Part shown: in pieces, positions 16,915 through 26,013 of the stretch
Position numbering within the stretch: position 1 is the first letter of the stretch
Layout of the letters: each line of letters opens with the position of its first letter
NCBI GenBank assembly: GCA_965116935.1
Contig: OZ220737.1
Span: forward strand, 2,852,001-2,916,000
DNA length: 64,000 nt
Reading direction: 5' to 3'
Origin: VXYL01 sp965116935
Lineage (GTDB): Bacteria > Pseudomonadota > Gammaproteobacteria > Pseudomonadales > Azotimanducaceae
The notes under the pieces: generated by a model
Told to the model about the DNA's origin: nothing
Databases searched by the model: none
What the model saw: the letters and a program-made list of their open reading frames with translations, nothing else
Position numbers and translations under genes: made by a program

Positions 16915-18021
16915 ATGAAACTCGCTCCGATGGCATCGCTTGCGTGTCTCGCCGTCGCCGTGGGGCTGTGGCCGGCTTCCGCCCGGGCGGATGTTGTGGA
17001 GTGGCTCTACGACGTTGATGTGCCGGTCGTGGCGACAACGTCGGGCGAGGTGGATCCGCGCCGGGCAGCAGGGAGAGCGTTGCGGGAGTTGCTGGTGCGC
17101 ATGACCGGTCTCAAGCCGTTGCCAAACACTGCGGCCGTGCGCGGCGCGATTGCCAATCCAGACCGCTACTACGCACAGTACGGTTTCGTGACGCGCGAGG
17201 CGCAGCCGGCGCTTGAAGACGACTCCGGGGTCGATGCCACCGAGACGCGCCTCGCGGTGCGCTTCGACACCTCGGCAGTGCTCGACCTGCTCCGCTCTGC
17301 CGAACTGCCGATATGGGGCCAAGACCGCCCCCGGGTGCTGATTTGGCTGGTATTGGATCGCCGTGACGCGCCGCGCGAGGTGGCTTCCGCCACATCCGGC
17401 GACATCCCCGCAAAGCTGCACGAGGCAGCTCGCCAGCGCGGCCTGCTGGTGGAACTGCCGCTCTTGGATCTGCCCGATCAGCAACTTGCGCTGGCCGACC
17501 TCTGGGGCGGATTCGGGGCTCGCATAGACAGGGCTTCACGGCGCTACGACCCAGACGTGCTCGTCGTTGCGCGTTTGCATGAGGGGCGCGAAGGCGCATG
17601 GACGGTGGATTGGCGCTTGCGTGATCCAGGCGACCGCGCAAGCGAAGCAAGGGATCTGTCCTACGCGGCCGACGAAACCGAGTCATTGCGCTGGGCCATC
17701 GACCGCACCGCCGACGAACTCGGCCGTCGTCTGGCCGTGACCGGAACTTCCACGGACATCATGCAGCTCGTTGTCACCGGTGCCGACACGCCTCCCGCAT
17801 ACGGTGCCGTGCTGCGCTATCTCGCATCGCGGGAGTATCTGGAGCAAGTCGAGGTGGTCGGCTGGACCGGGACGTCGCTCGAACTCGCCCTGCACGCCCG
17901 CACCGACGCCAGCCGAGTGCGCGGGCTTTTGTCTCTGGGCGGCATGTTTGCCACCGGTGACTCGGTAGCCCTGAACGCAGGCCAACCCTCGGCGCACATG
18001 GTTTGGCAGGGCGCCCGATGA
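16915..18021 (+). CDS. DUF2066 protein, exported
   Basis: 368 residues from the ATG at 16915, which opens a signal peptide (MKLAPMASLACLAVAVGLWPASARA). The mature start DVVEWLYDVDVPVVATTSGE and LRELLVRMTGLKPLP are diagnostic for DUF2066, a family of unknown function found next to hda and pur genes in gammaproteobacteria. PRVLIWLVLDRRD and a C-terminal repeat-like beta part follow. Its stop overlaps the start of the next gene (ATGA), so it heads a translationally coupled set of four genes ending at 20382. Confidence 0.88.
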   Translation: MKLAPMASLACLAVAVGLWPASARADVVEWLYDVDVPVVATTSGEVDPRRAAGRALRELLVRMTGLKPLPNTAAVRGAIANPDRYYAQYGFVTREAQPALEDDSGVDATETRLAVRFDTSAVLDLLRSAELPIWGQDRPRVLIWLVLDRRDAPREVASATSGDIPAKLHEAARQRGLLVELPLLDLPDQQLALADLWGGFGARIDRASRRYDPDVLVVARLHEGREGAWTVDWRLRDPGDRASEARDLSYAADETESLRWAIDRTADELGRRLAVTGTSTDIMQLVVTGADTPPAYGAVLRYLASREYLEQVEVVGWTGTSLELALHARTDASRVRGLLSLGGMFATGDSVALNAGQPSAHMVWQGAR

Positions 18022-18593
18022 TTCGCCAACTGCCGAACCTCATCACCATCGCCCGACTGGTGCTGGTGCCGCCAGCGGGCTGGCTGCTTTGGCATCAGGA
18101 CTACGGTGTGGCACTCGTGGTCATTGCCGTGGCGGGACTGTCGGACTTCATCGACGGCGAGCTGGCACGGCGCTTCGACTGGCGCAGCCGCTTTGGCGAA
18201 TTCGCCGACCCGCTCGCGGACAAGCTGCTGGTGTCCGTGGTGTTTGTGGTGTTGGTATTGCAGCAGCACATACCGATCTGGTTGGTCGTGGTGGTCGTGC
18301 TGCGCGATGCGGTGATCCTCGGCGGGGCTGCCGCCTACCGGCTGTTGTTCCGCGACATCGAGATTTCTCCCACTTTCGTGAGCAAGGCCAACACGGCGGT
18401 ACAGGTGGTGGTGCCGATTCTGGTGCTGGTGACGCTGCTCGACATCCCGACCTTGTCGGGGCTCGTGGCCGCGACCGTGGATCCTTGGCTGTTCGGCATC
18501 GCTGCCGCGTTTGCCGTCTGGTCTGGCCTCGACTATGTGATCAGCTGGAGCCGGCGGGCCATTGACGGGATGCAGGAGCGGGGTGCGCCATGA
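18018..18593 (+). CDS. CDP-alcohol phosphatidyltransferase family membrane protein
   Basis: 191 residues from the ATG at 18018. The full CDP-alcohol motif D-x2-DG-x2-AR-x8-G-x3-D-x3-D is present as SDFIDGELARRF...GEFADPLADK, and several hydrophobic helices follow. Enzymes of this class join a CDP-alcohol to a second alcohol, as in PgsA, which makes phosphatidylglycerol phosphate. The gene is coupled to DUF2066 upstream and hda downstream by 4-base overlaps, a position known for this family in gammaproteobacteria. Confidence 0.88.
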   Translation: MIRQLPNLITIARLVLVPPAGWLLWHQDYGVALVVIAVAGLSDFIDGELARRFDWRSRFGEFADPLADKLLVSVVFVVLVLQQHIPIWLVVVVVLRDAVILGGAAAYRLLFRDIEISPTFVSKANTAVQVVVPILVLVTLLDIPTLSGLVAATVDPWLFGIAAAFAVWSGLDYVISWSRRAIDGMQERGAP

Positions 18594-19291
18594 CTGTCCG
18601 GTTGGCGTCCGCATCGGCGCCGCAGCACCAGCTTGCGCTGCGCTTCCCGCTTCGGCCCCGGAGCCGCTTCGAACACTTCGTAGTAGGCGCCAACTCGGCG
18701 CCGGTGGAGCGCCTGCGCACGCCAGCCACGAGATTCGAGTGCCTTTGGCTTTTCGGTTCGTCTGGGGTCGGCAAAACCCATCTGTTGCAGGCGACCTGCC
18801 ATGCGGTGGCGGACGCCGCCTATCTGCCGGCGCGTCGCATCCCGGCGGATGAGGCGTCCCTCAAACGCTATGCGCGCTTCCGAGCAACGCTCGTGGACGA
18901 CGTGGAGGCTTGGCTCGGCCATGCCGCCAGCGAGCGTGAGCTGTACGGCCTCTACAACGAACTCGCTCGAGCCGAGGCGCGGTTGGTGTTTACGGCCTCC
19001 CGCTCCCCCCGCGAGTGCGACTTCGCCTTGCCCGATTTGGCGTCGCGGCTTTGCGCGGCCGAATGCTACGAAGTCGCGCGCCTGTCGGACGAGGACAAGC
19101 TGCCGCTCCTCGTCAACGCCGCCCAAGATCGGGGCCTCAGACTGTCCGAAGACGTGGTGCGCTTCCTCCTGACGAGGGTCAGCCGCGATCAGAAAAGCCT
19201 GCTCGACACGCTGAACCGTCTCGACCACGCCTCGCTGACGCGAAAGCGTGGCCTCACGGTGCCGTTCGTGAAAGAGGTGTTGGGGCTGTGA
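18590..19291 (+). CDS. hda: DnaA-related regulatory protein Hda
   Basis: 233 residues. N-terminal QHQLALRFPLRPRSRFEHFVVG aligns with the start of Hda/DnaA AAA+ domains. The Walker A motif is FGSSGVGKTHLLQA and the Walker B region RATLVDDVEAW. Later LASRLCAAECYEVARLSDEDK is the sensor/lid part. Hda binds the sliding clamp and stimulates ATP hydrolysis by DnaA, preventing re-initiation. QHQLALRF supplies a likely clamp-binding peptide. It lacks the DnaA DNA-binding domain, as expected. It overlaps both neighbouring genes by 4 bases. Confidence 0.9.
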   Translation: MTVRLASASAPQHQLALRFPLRPRSRFEHFVVGANSAPVERLRTPATRFECLWLFGSSGVGKTHLLQATCHAVADAAYLPARRIPADEASLKRYARFRATLVDDVEAWLGHAASERELYGLYNELARAEARLVFTASRSPRECDFALPDLASRLCAAECYEVARLSDEDKLPLLVNAAQDRGLRLSEDVVRFLLTRVSRDQKSLLDTLNRLDHASLTRKRGLTVPFVKEVLGL

Positions 19292-20382
19292 AGCCGAGTG
19301 CCGACGCACATCCCTTGCGCTGCGTGGTGGTGACCGGCGGCGGCACCGCCGGCCACACCGTGCCCACCTTGCCGGTGATCGAGCATCTCTTGGCGCAAGG
19401 CTGCGAGGTGCACTTCGTGGGTTCCCATTCGGGCCTCGAGGAGCGCTTGGTCAAGCCGCTTGGCGTGACCTATCACGGCGTCAGCACGGGCAAGCTGCGG
19501 CGCTACTTCTCGCTCGCCAACCTGACGGATCTGGCGCGCATCCCGCTCGGCGTCGTGCAGGCGTGGTTTCTGCTCGGGCGCATCGGCCCGCAGGTGGTGT
19601 TCGCCAAGGGCGGCTTCGTGTCGTTTGCGGCCGCGGTGGCTGGCTGGCTGCGCGGCGTGCCGCTGGTGACGCACGAGTCCGACCTGACGCCGGGCCTCGC
19701 CAACCGATTGGTGGCGCCGCTGGCGCAAACCGTTTGCGTGAACTTCGACGAAACTGCCGGCGCCCTCGCCCGCACGGTCGCCACCGGAACGCCCTTGCGG
19801 CAGGCACTCGCCTGCGGCGACGCGGCGCGAGGGCGTGCGCTGCTTGGAATCACGACCGACAGGCCCGCAATGCTGGTGGTGGGCGGCAGTCTCGGCGCCA
19901 CGGCACTCAACGAAGTGTTGCGCGAGACTCTCGATGCGCTGCTGCCGCGCTTCGTGGTGGTTCACGTCTGCGGACCCGGACGGCTCGATCCGTCGCTTGA
20001 GGGGCGCGACGGCTATGTGCAGCGCGAGTACATCGACGCGGGTTGGGGCGATGTCATCGCCGCGGCGGATTTCGTCGTCTCTCGCGCCGGCGCCAATGCG
20101 CTGTATGAATGGCTGGCGCTCGGCAAGCCCCATCTGCTGGTGCCGCTGCCGCGCAGTGCAAGCCGCGGCGACCAGATCGAGAACGCGGAGTACGCTCGCA
20201 AGCGCGGATTGAGCCTCGTCATCGAGCAGGAGAAGCTGACGCCGGCAAGTCTCATCGAAGGTGTCGGGTGCCTTGCCGACGCGCTGCCGACGTGGCGCGA
20301 GCGGCTGGCCGGCTTTGGCCGCCGCGACAGCGCCCAACTCATCGTCGCCGAACTCGAACGCGCCGCCGCGACCCGAAACTGA
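19288..20382 (+). CDS. MurG-family N-acetylglucosaminyltransferase, Firmicutes-like signature
   Basis: 364 residues from the GTG at 19288, which overlaps the hda stop by 4 bases. TGGGTAGHTVPTLPVIEHL is the glycine-rich lipid/UDP-binding loop, HESDLTPGLANR the acceptor loop, and SRAGANALYEWLALGKPHLLVPLPRSASRGDQIENA the UDP-GlcNAc site of COG0707 enzymes. Classic gammaproteobacterial MurG has GGTGGH and HEQN at the first two positions, so this copy looks more like the Firmicutes type. It lies outside a cell-wall gene cluster. Either it is a second MurG-like enzyme or it replaced the usual one. Confidence 0.8.
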   Translation: MKPSADAHPLRCVVVTGGGTAGHTVPTLPVIEHLLAQGCEVHFVGSHSGLEERLVKPLGVTYHGVSTGKLRRYFSLANLTDLARIPLGVVQAWFLLGRIGPQVVFAKGGFVSFAAAVAGWLRGVPLVTHESDLTPGLANRLVAPLAQTVCVNFDETAGALARTVATGTPLRQALACGDAARGRALLGITTDRPAMLVVGGSLGATALNEVLRETLDALLPRFVVVHVCGPGRLDPSLEGRDGYVQREYIDAGWGDVIAAADFVVSRAGANALYEWLALGKPHLLVPLPRSASRGDQIENAEYARKRGLSLVIEQEKLTPASLIEGVGCLADALPTWRERLAGFGRRDSAQLIVAELERAAATRN

Positions 20383-20423
20383 CCCAATCGCTCCCCCCTT
20401 GCGAGGAGGAACAAGGACCAAGC

Positions 20424-21602
20424 ATGTACCGTGTCAAGACATTCAACCAGATCGCCGCCCAGGGACTCGCCCGATTCCCCGAAGGCGCCTTCGATGTGGG
20501 CCCGGACACCTCCGAGCCGCACGCCATCCTGCTGCGCAGCCACAGGCTCGTCGGCAACGACATCGGCGCGGATGTGCGTGCCGTGGCGCGCGCCGGTGTC
20601 GGCTACAACAACGTGCCCGTGGACGAATGCACGCGGCAGGGCGTCGTGGTGTTCAACACGCCGGGCGCGAACGCGAACTCGGTCAAGGAGCTCGTGCTGA
20701 CGGCACTGCTGCTGTCCTCCCGCGACGTGCTTGGCGGCATCTCGTTCGTCGGCAGCCTCGGCAACGTCCACGACGAAGCCGAGTTGCATGCCGAGGTCGA
20801 GACACAGAAGAAGCGTTTCAAGGGACACGAGCTGAAGGGCCGCACCTTGGGAATCGTGGGCCTAGGCGCCGTGGGCTCGCTGGTGGCAAGTGCCGCGCTG
20901 GACCTCGGCATGAACGTGCTCGGCTACGACCCGGCGCTGTCTGTCGATGCGGCCTGGCGCCTGCCGAGTACGGTGCGTCGCATGGAGGGCACGGGGCCCC
21001 TGTTCGCCCGCTCCGACTACGTCACGTTGCACGCCCCGGCGTTGCCGGAAAACCGTGGCATGATCGATGCGGCGAGCTTGGCGGGCTTCCGCCAAGGCTC
21101 GGTCCTGCTCAACTTCGCCCGCCAGGAGCTCGTGGACGAGGCCGCCGTGGCCGAGGCCCTCGCAAGCGGACGCCTCTCGAGCTACTTCGGCGATTTCCCG
21201 AGCGTGGCCCTGCGCGAGTCGCCCAACGTCTTTGCCACACCGCACCTAGGGGCGAGCACGGCGGAGGCGGAGGAGAACTGCGCGGTGATGGCCGTCGACC
21301 AGCTTCGCGACTTCCTGCTCTACGGCAACATCGTGAACTCGGTGAACTTCCCGCAGGTGGCGCTGGACCCGGCCGGCGGGCACCGCATCGGCATCACCAA
21401 CGTCAACCACCCCGGCATGCTGGGCCAACTCACCGCCGTGCTGGCGGACGCCAACATCAACGTCATCGACATGATCAACAAGAGCCAGGACGACGTGGCC
21501 TACAACCTCATTGACCTCGACACGCCGCCCGACGCCGCCCTCATCTCGAGCCTAGAGGGCATCGAGGATGTCATGAACGTTCGGGTGTTCGATCCGGTGT
21601 AG
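20424..21602 (+). CDS. serA: D-3-phosphoglycerate dehydrogenase with C-terminal ACT domain
   Basis: 392 residues from the ATG at 20424, with AAGGA at 20412-20416. NAD-binding GIVGLGAVGSLVASAA is near residue 145. The catalytic set is Arg in LLNFARQELVDE, the following acidic residue, and His in ATPHLGAST. The end, ITNVNHPGMLGQLTAVLADANINVIDM, is an ACT domain that usually binds serine as feedback inhibitor. It carries out the first step of serine synthesis from 3-phosphoglycerate. It lies 41 bases after the MurG-like gene and may be co-transcribed. Confidence 0.9.
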   Translation: MYRVKTFNQIAAQGLARFPEGAFDVGPDTSEPHAILLRSHRLVGNDIGADVRAVARAGVGYNNVPVDECTRQGVVVFNTPGANANSVKELVLTALLLSSRDVLGGISFVGSLGNVHDEAELHAEVETQKKRFKGHELKGRTLGIVGLGAVGSLVASAALDLGMNVLGYDPALSVDAAWRLPSTVRRMEGTGPLFARSDYVTLHAPALPENRGMIDAASLAGFRQGSVLLNFARQELVDEAAVAEALASGRLSSYFGDFPSVALRESPNVFATPHLGASTAEAEENCAVMAVDQLRDFLLYGNIVNSVNFPQVALDPAGGHRIGITNVNHPGMLGQLTAVLADANINVIDMINKSQDDVAYNLIDLDTPPDAALISSLEGIEDVMNVRVFDPV

Positions 21603-21628
21603 GGCGGGGTTTGGGACAAGCCGGTCCC

Positions 21629-23401
21629 CTACATGGCCCGGCGTCGCCGAAACGGGTTGGGGCGGCGGAGCTGGCGTTCGTGGAAGCGCTCCGGGGAGAG
21701 GAGTTCGAGCATCTCGGTGTCGGCGGGGGCGACTTCGCCGACGATCTGGCTGGCGATGCACTCGGCGCCAAAGGGTGCCGTGACGGTGCCGTGCGAGCCG
21801 TGGCCTAGGCTGAACCAGACGCGTTCTTGGGGAGCGTCGGGGCCGACGATGGGAAGGCGATCGGATGTGACTGCCCGGATGCCGCGAAAGCTGGCGATGG
21901 CCGCATCTGGCACCGTCTTGGTCCAATCGGCAAGGCGCTTGGCGTTGGCGAGTTCGGCATCGCCGGCAGGCCACGGGCGGTATTCATAGGTTGCGCCGAC
22001 CCAAAGGCCATTGGCACCCGGCACCAACGAGCCGCGGCCCACGAGCGGCAGCGTGGGCATGTGAGGAACGCGGAAGAGGTCCATCTGGCCGCCGATGCCG
22101 GTTAGCTCCAGATAGCTGAACTCGCCCGGGTCCGCGCCGGTGGCCAGCACGGTCACGCCCTTGTCGGATGCCTCGTCGAGTTCGATTTGCGGGTGCTCGA
22201 GCAATGCGCGCACGCACACGCCGGCGTTCACGGTGAGCGCTGAGGGAGTATGCAGCGCCACGTCGGGCACGGGCATGTCGGCGAGCCTCGACGCCTCTTC
22301 TGCAGACAAAAGGCACACCCAATCCGTCGGCATGGCGCCGGCAACTCGGCGCAGCCTCTCGGCGTTTGCGTTGGCCCCCGCCACTTGCAAGACGCCGGTT
22401 TGGCGAGTTCCGCGCAGCACCTTCAACCGCTCGGACGAATAGGCGAACGCTTGTGCCCGGAGTCGCGCTTGTGCAGAGGCGCCGGCGAGGAATCGTCCAT
22501 GCAGCACCGCCGCAGGAACGCGAGACGCGCCGGCGGCGATGCCGGCGGGGGCCACCAGCGCTACCTCCACGCCCTTTTCCGCCAACGCCCGCGCCGCGCT
22601 CGCGCCGGCGAGGCCGGCGCCAAGTACGCTGACGCGTTCGGGGGCGGCAAACGCGGTGCCGGCGCCGCGAAACACTGCGGCGGTGGAATGTCGCTTGTGC
22701 GGGCGCTGGTCGACGCGCCGGGTCTCGAATCCCGCCGCCTCAAGATCGCGCCGTACCTGCCCGGCTGCCGTGAAGGTGGTGACCGTGGCGGCAGCCGCTG
22801 AACTCCGCGCCATCCTCTGGAAGAGTTCGGCGCGCCACATGGCCGGGTTGCGGCTTGGGGCGAACCCATCGAGAAACCAGGCATCGACGCCGCAGCGCTG
22901 CTGGCGGGCGAAGTCGTCGAGTCCCCGGGCCGCATCGCCATGCCAGACCGAGAGCTGGATTCGGCCTCCGGCAAAGTGGCGTCGATGCCAGCCGGCCAGC
23001 GCCGGCGGCCAAGCGTCGAGCAGTTCGATGGCTAGCGGGTAGTCGCGCCGCCACTCTGCCAGCGCCTTCGCAGCATCGTCGTGACGCAAGGGATGGCGCT
23101 CGAAGGAAACGAAATGCAGCCGGCGAGCCTTGGCAACATTGGCGGTGACGAGGAAGTTGAGACCGGTGCCGAAGCCAAGCTCTGCCACGGTGAAGAGCTC
23201 CGCCGCGTGGGCCCGAGTTTCGATGGCCGCCGGGCCGAGGAAGACTCGAAGCGTCTCCGCCGGACCGTCCGGATCGAAGTAGATGTCCTCGAAAACGGGC
23301 GAGACGGGCCGCCCACCATCGAATGCGATGGCAGCGGGTTCAATGGCGAGAGTTTCGGATTCCGTTGCGCTTGCAGGAGAGCTTGGCATCGAGCTTGCCA
23401 C
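21629..23401 (-). CDS. mnmC: tRNA 5-methylaminomethyl-2-thiouridine bifunctional enzyme MnmC
   Basis: 590 residues with two fused domains. Residues 20-255 carry the methyltransferase site VAELGFGTGLNFLV and WFLDGFAPSRNPAMW. From about 260 a FAD oxidase domain starts with VSVLGAGLAGASAARALAEKG and ends with the substrate-side SLGHGSHGTVTAPFGAE. MnmC removes the carboxymethyl group from cmnm5s2U34 and then methylates the amine in tRNA wobble positions. The fusion is the usual gammaproteobacterial form. It converges with serA, leaving 26 bases between stops. Confidence 0.9.
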   Translation of the reverse strand: MASSMPSSPASATESETLAIEPAAIAFDGGRPVSPVFEDIYFDPDGPAETLRVFLGPAAIETRAHAAELFTVAELGFGTGLNFLVTANVAKARRLHFVSFERHPLRHDDAAKALAEWRRDYPLAIELLDAWPPALAGWHRRHFAGGRIQLSVWHGDAARGLDDFARQQRCGVDAWFLDGFAPSRNPAMWRAELFQRMARSSAAAATVTTFTAAGQVRRDLEAAGFETRRVDQRPHKRHSTAAVFRGAGTAFAAPERVSVLGAGLAGASAARALAEKGVEVALVAPAGIAAGASRVPAAVLHGRFLAGASAQARLRAQAFAYSSERLKVLRGTRQTGVLQVAGANANAERLRRVAGAMPTDWVCLLSAEEASRLADMPVPDVALHTPSALTVNAGVCVRALLEHPQIELDEASDKGVTVLATGADPGEFSYLELTGIGGQMDLFRVPHMPTLPLVGRGSLVPGANGLWVGATYEYRPWPAGDAELANAKRLADWTKTVPDAAIASFRGIRAVTSDRLPIVGPDAPQERVWFSLGHGSHGTVTAPFGAECIASQIVGEVAPADTEMLELLSPERFHERQLRRPNPFRRRRAM

Positions 23402-23409
23402 CTGGCGGA

Positions 23410-23534
23410 CGGGCCTTCGGAGGGAAAGGCATTCTGCCTTCCCTAGCGCCGATAGGCGCTTTCCTACTGCAAGTGGCGGTCAGCGCGCCAGAGGGCGCGC
23501 AGGGAAGGCAGAATGCCTTCCCTCCGAAGGCCCG
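23410..23534. repeat. Long inverted repeat upstream of mnmC
   Basis: The two 34-35 base arms, 23410-23444 and 23501-23534, are reverse complements with one extra base. Each is itself nearly palindromic (GGAGGGAAAGGCA and TGCCTTCCC). Between them is a GGCGCGC/GCGCGCC hairpin. This is the same motif set as at 2380-2720 and 13494-13528. Together with the next repeat it fills the 296-base gap between mnmC and the sulfurtransferase. Confidence 0.8.
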
Positions 23535-23613
23535 CCTCGTAGCTGCGAGCGAGCGCGAGCGCGAAGGCCAGCAGTTCGCGCCAGCGAACTGCCCACGCGC
23601 GCTTCATGGCGCG

Positions 23614-23708
23614 CTAGCAATCTGTCGGACTTGGCGGCGATGCACGCGGCTGCCGGACAGGGCGACGCATGCGTCGCCCTTCTTCGGCTGGCCTTCCTCA
23701 CGCGCTAG
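23614..23708. repeat. CTAG-bounded element with palindrome GGGCGACGCATGCGTCGCCC
   Basis: 95 bases from CTAG (23614) to CTAG (23708), with the perfect 20-bp palindrome at 23660-23679. A longer, inverted relative lies at 47461-47610. The right end overlaps the last codons and stop of the sulfurtransferase gene. Confidence 0.8.
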
Positions 23709-24525
23709 CCGTCCCATTGCCAACTTCCACCCCACGGCTCGGCTCCTGCAGCCACTCGCTCCAAGAGCCCGGATACAACGCCGGTTCTTCGTGCCCGCCG
23801 AGGAGCATGGCGAGGATGTTGTGGGTGGCGGTGACGCCGGAGCCGCAGTAGCTCACCACATCCGCCTCGGCAAGGGACGCAAAGCGGTCGCCAGCGCGAC
23901 GAAACCTGCCGCGTTCGTCGAGGTTCTCCGAGCACGGAAACGAAAGCGCGCCCGGGATGTGGCCGGCCACGGGATCGATCGGTTCTTCCTTGCCGGCGTA
24001 TCGCTCCGATGCGCGGGCGTCGATGAGCGTGAGGTCGGGACTGCGGACGATGGCGTCGGCATCGACCGTTCTGGTGAGCGGCGTTCGGGGCGCGAAGTTC
24101 GTTGCCTGGGTTTCTGGCACCGTGGAGGTCAGTGCGCCGCCGCGCTCCAGCCACGCCGCGAGACCCCCGTCGAGCACGGCCACCGCCGCGTGCCCCAGCC
24201 AGCGCGCCAGCCACCAGAACCGGCAGGCGAACATGCCCCCGGCGTCGTCATAGGCGATGAGCTGGGAGTCCGTCGTTACTCCCCAGGCACGGAACCTCGC
24301 CACCAGTTGGTCGCGATCCGGCAGCGGATGACGGCCTCGGACGCCGGGCGGCGCTGCCAGATCGCGGTCGAGATCGGCGAACCGGGCGCCTGGAATGTGT
24401 CCGCCAGCATAGGCGGCGGAGCCGTATTCGGCATCGGTGAGGGAGTGGCGGCAGTCGAAGCAGATCCAGCGCGGATCACCGCCATGCATCGCCAGCGTTC
24501 GAGCATCGATGAGCGAGCCTGACAT
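23698..24525 (-). CDS. Sulfurtransferase (thiosulfate / 3-mercaptopyruvate type, two rhodanese domains)
   Basis: 275 residues. The N-terminal rhodanese domain is inactive-type (WICFDCRHSLTD..AYAGGHIPGARFADLD). The C-terminal domain has the active cysteine in SYCGSGVTATHNIL, the CGSGVTA loop typical of mercaptopyruvate or thiosulfate sulfurtransferases. These enzymes move sulfane sulfur to cyanide, thiols or proteins. The last three residues before the stop (ASA) and the TGA itself are encoded by the repeat at 23614-23708, so the native C-terminus may have been altered. Confidence 0.88.
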   Translation of the reverse strand: MSGSLIDARTLAMHGGDPRWICFDCRHSLTDAEYGSAAYAGGHIPGARFADLDRDLAAPPGVRGRHPLPDRDQLVARFRAWGVTTDSQLIAYDDAGGMFACRFWWLARWLGHAAVAVLDGGLAAWLERGGALTSTVPETQATNFAPRTPLTRTVDADAIVRSPDLTLIDARASERYAGKEEPIDPVAGHIPGALSFPCSENLDERGRFRRAGDRFASLAEADVVSYCGSGVTATHNILAMLLGGHEEPALYPGSWSEWLQEPSRGVEVGNGTASA

Positions 24526-24783
24526 GCGACGATCTTAACGCTTGTCCTCCCTTCAAAGGTGCGGCTGGCGCGGAAGTGGGGCAGGATGGCGTCCTTGCGC
24601 TGCGCGATGTTTCAAGGCGGAAATGCCGGCTTTCAAACGGATACGGTTTGAGCGCAAAGCGTCCTTGCAATTCGCCTTGCACCTGTGACAATGCGGCTTG
24701 GGTTCGGGCGATCGCCCGGCGAGACCGCAAGGCTTACATCAGGCGTTCTGGGCGAACGTGCCAAACCAAGGGGAGAATCGGAT

Positions 24784-25968
24784 TTGAACGTGCTCGACTG
24801 GTGGTACGGTGCCATCGGCTTGTCCATTCCGGCAGCCATCCTGTTCACCTTGGCGATGACGCATGTGACCATCGTCGCGGTCACCGTCTATCTGCACCGG
24901 TGTTCGGCGCATCGGGCCGTGGACCTGCACCCCGCCCTGCAGGTCTTCTTTCGAGCGTGGCTGTGGTTCACCACCGGGATGGTCACCAAGGAATGGACGG
25001 CCATCCATCGCAAGCACCACGCCACCTGCGAGACCGACGACGATCCGCACAGCCCGCAGATCAGCGGCCTTCGCGAAATCCTGTTCAAGGGCACCGAGTA
25101 CTACCGCGCCGCCAACACCCCGGAGACGCTGGCGAAGTATGGCAAGGGCACGCCCGACGACTGGCTTGAACGCAACGTCTTCACCCGCTTCAGCACCACC
25201 GGCGTCGTGCTCATGCTGCTGCTCGACATCGTGCTGTTCGGCACCGTGGGCATCGTCGTCTGGGCCGTGCAGATGATGTGGATTCCGTTCTTCGGCGCAG
25301 GGGTGATCAACGGCGTTGGCCACTATCTCGGCTACCGCAATTACGAATGCCCGGATGCGGCACGCAACATCGTCCCGTGGGGCCTCCTCATCGGCGGCGA
25401 GGAACTGCACAACAACCACCACACCTATCCCAACTCGGCGCGCTTCTCCACGAAGCCGTGGGAGGTCGATCTCGGCTGGGTGTACATCAAGCTCTTCGCC
25501 ATGCTCGGTCTGGCCAAGCCGCTCTACACGGGGCCCGTGGCGATGCGTGTCGATGGCAAGTCGCACATCGACATGGACACGGCTTGGGCAGTCGTCAACG
25601 ACCGCTTCCGCATCATGGCGCGCTACGCCGAGACGGTGGTGAAGCCGCTCGCGGAAGTGGAAATCGGCCGCGGCGACGCAGCTGCGCGCCGGATGGTGCG
25701 ACGCGCCCGCAACGTGCTCTGTCGCGCCGAACGGATCATCCGCGACCGCGACCGCCGCGACATCGACGCCATCACCGAGTCGAGCGCGGTGCTGAAGACG
25801 ATTTACGAAAAGCGGCTTGAACTCACGGAACTGTGGAACCGCCGCAACGGCGACGAACTGCTGCAAGGGTTCGGCAAGTGGTGCGCCGAGGCGGAAGCCA
25901 CCGGCATCAAGGCGCTGAGGGACTTCGTCGTTTATCTGCGCTCCTACTCGGTGCCGATGCGCGCGTAG
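24784..25968 (+). CDS. Fatty acid desaturase (acyl-CoA/acyl-lipid delta-9 type)
   Basis: 394 residues if started at the TTG at 24784; a GTG at 24790 is equally possible, and GGGGAGA at 24770-24776 serves either. The three histidine boxes of membrane di-iron desaturases are present: HRCSAH, HRKHH and HNNHH (in EELHNNHHTYPN). Hydrophobic segments flank them (IGLSIPAAILFTLAMTHVTI and TGVVLMLLLDIVLFGTVGIVV). The C-terminal 130 residues form a charged helical extension beyond the core. The role is to add a double bond to acyl chains at the inner membrane. Confidence 0.88.
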   Translation: MNVLDWWYGAIGLSIPAAILFTLAMTHVTIVAVTVYLHRCSAHRAVDLHPALQVFFRAWLWFTTGMVTKEWTAIHRKHHATCETDDDPHSPQISGLREILFKGTEYYRAANTPETLAKYGKGTPDDWLERNVFTRFSTTGVVLMLLLDIVLFGTVGIVVWAVQMMWIPFFGAGVINGVGHYLGYRNYECPDAARNIVPWGLLIGGEELHNNHHTYPNSARFSTKPWEVDLGWVYIKLFAMLGLAKPLYTGPVAMRVDGKSHIDMDTAWAVVNDRFRIMARYAETVVKPLAEVEIGRGDAAARRMVRRARNVLCRAERIIRDRDRRDIDAITESSAVLKTIYEKRLELTELWNRRNGDELLQGFGKWCAEAEATGIKALRDFVVYLRSYSVPMRA

Positions 25969-25978
25969 GGCGGTGCCA

Positions 25979-25997
25979 GGGGCTCAAGCAAAGCCCC
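25979..25997. terminator. Possible bidirectional hairpin between the desaturase gene and argS
   Basis: GGGGCT and AGCCCC form a 6-bp stem with a 7-base loop in the 45-base gap between two converging genes. There is no T-run, so rho-independent termination is only a possibility. Confidence 0.3.
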
Positions 25998-26013
25998 CCG
26001 CAAACAACACCCG

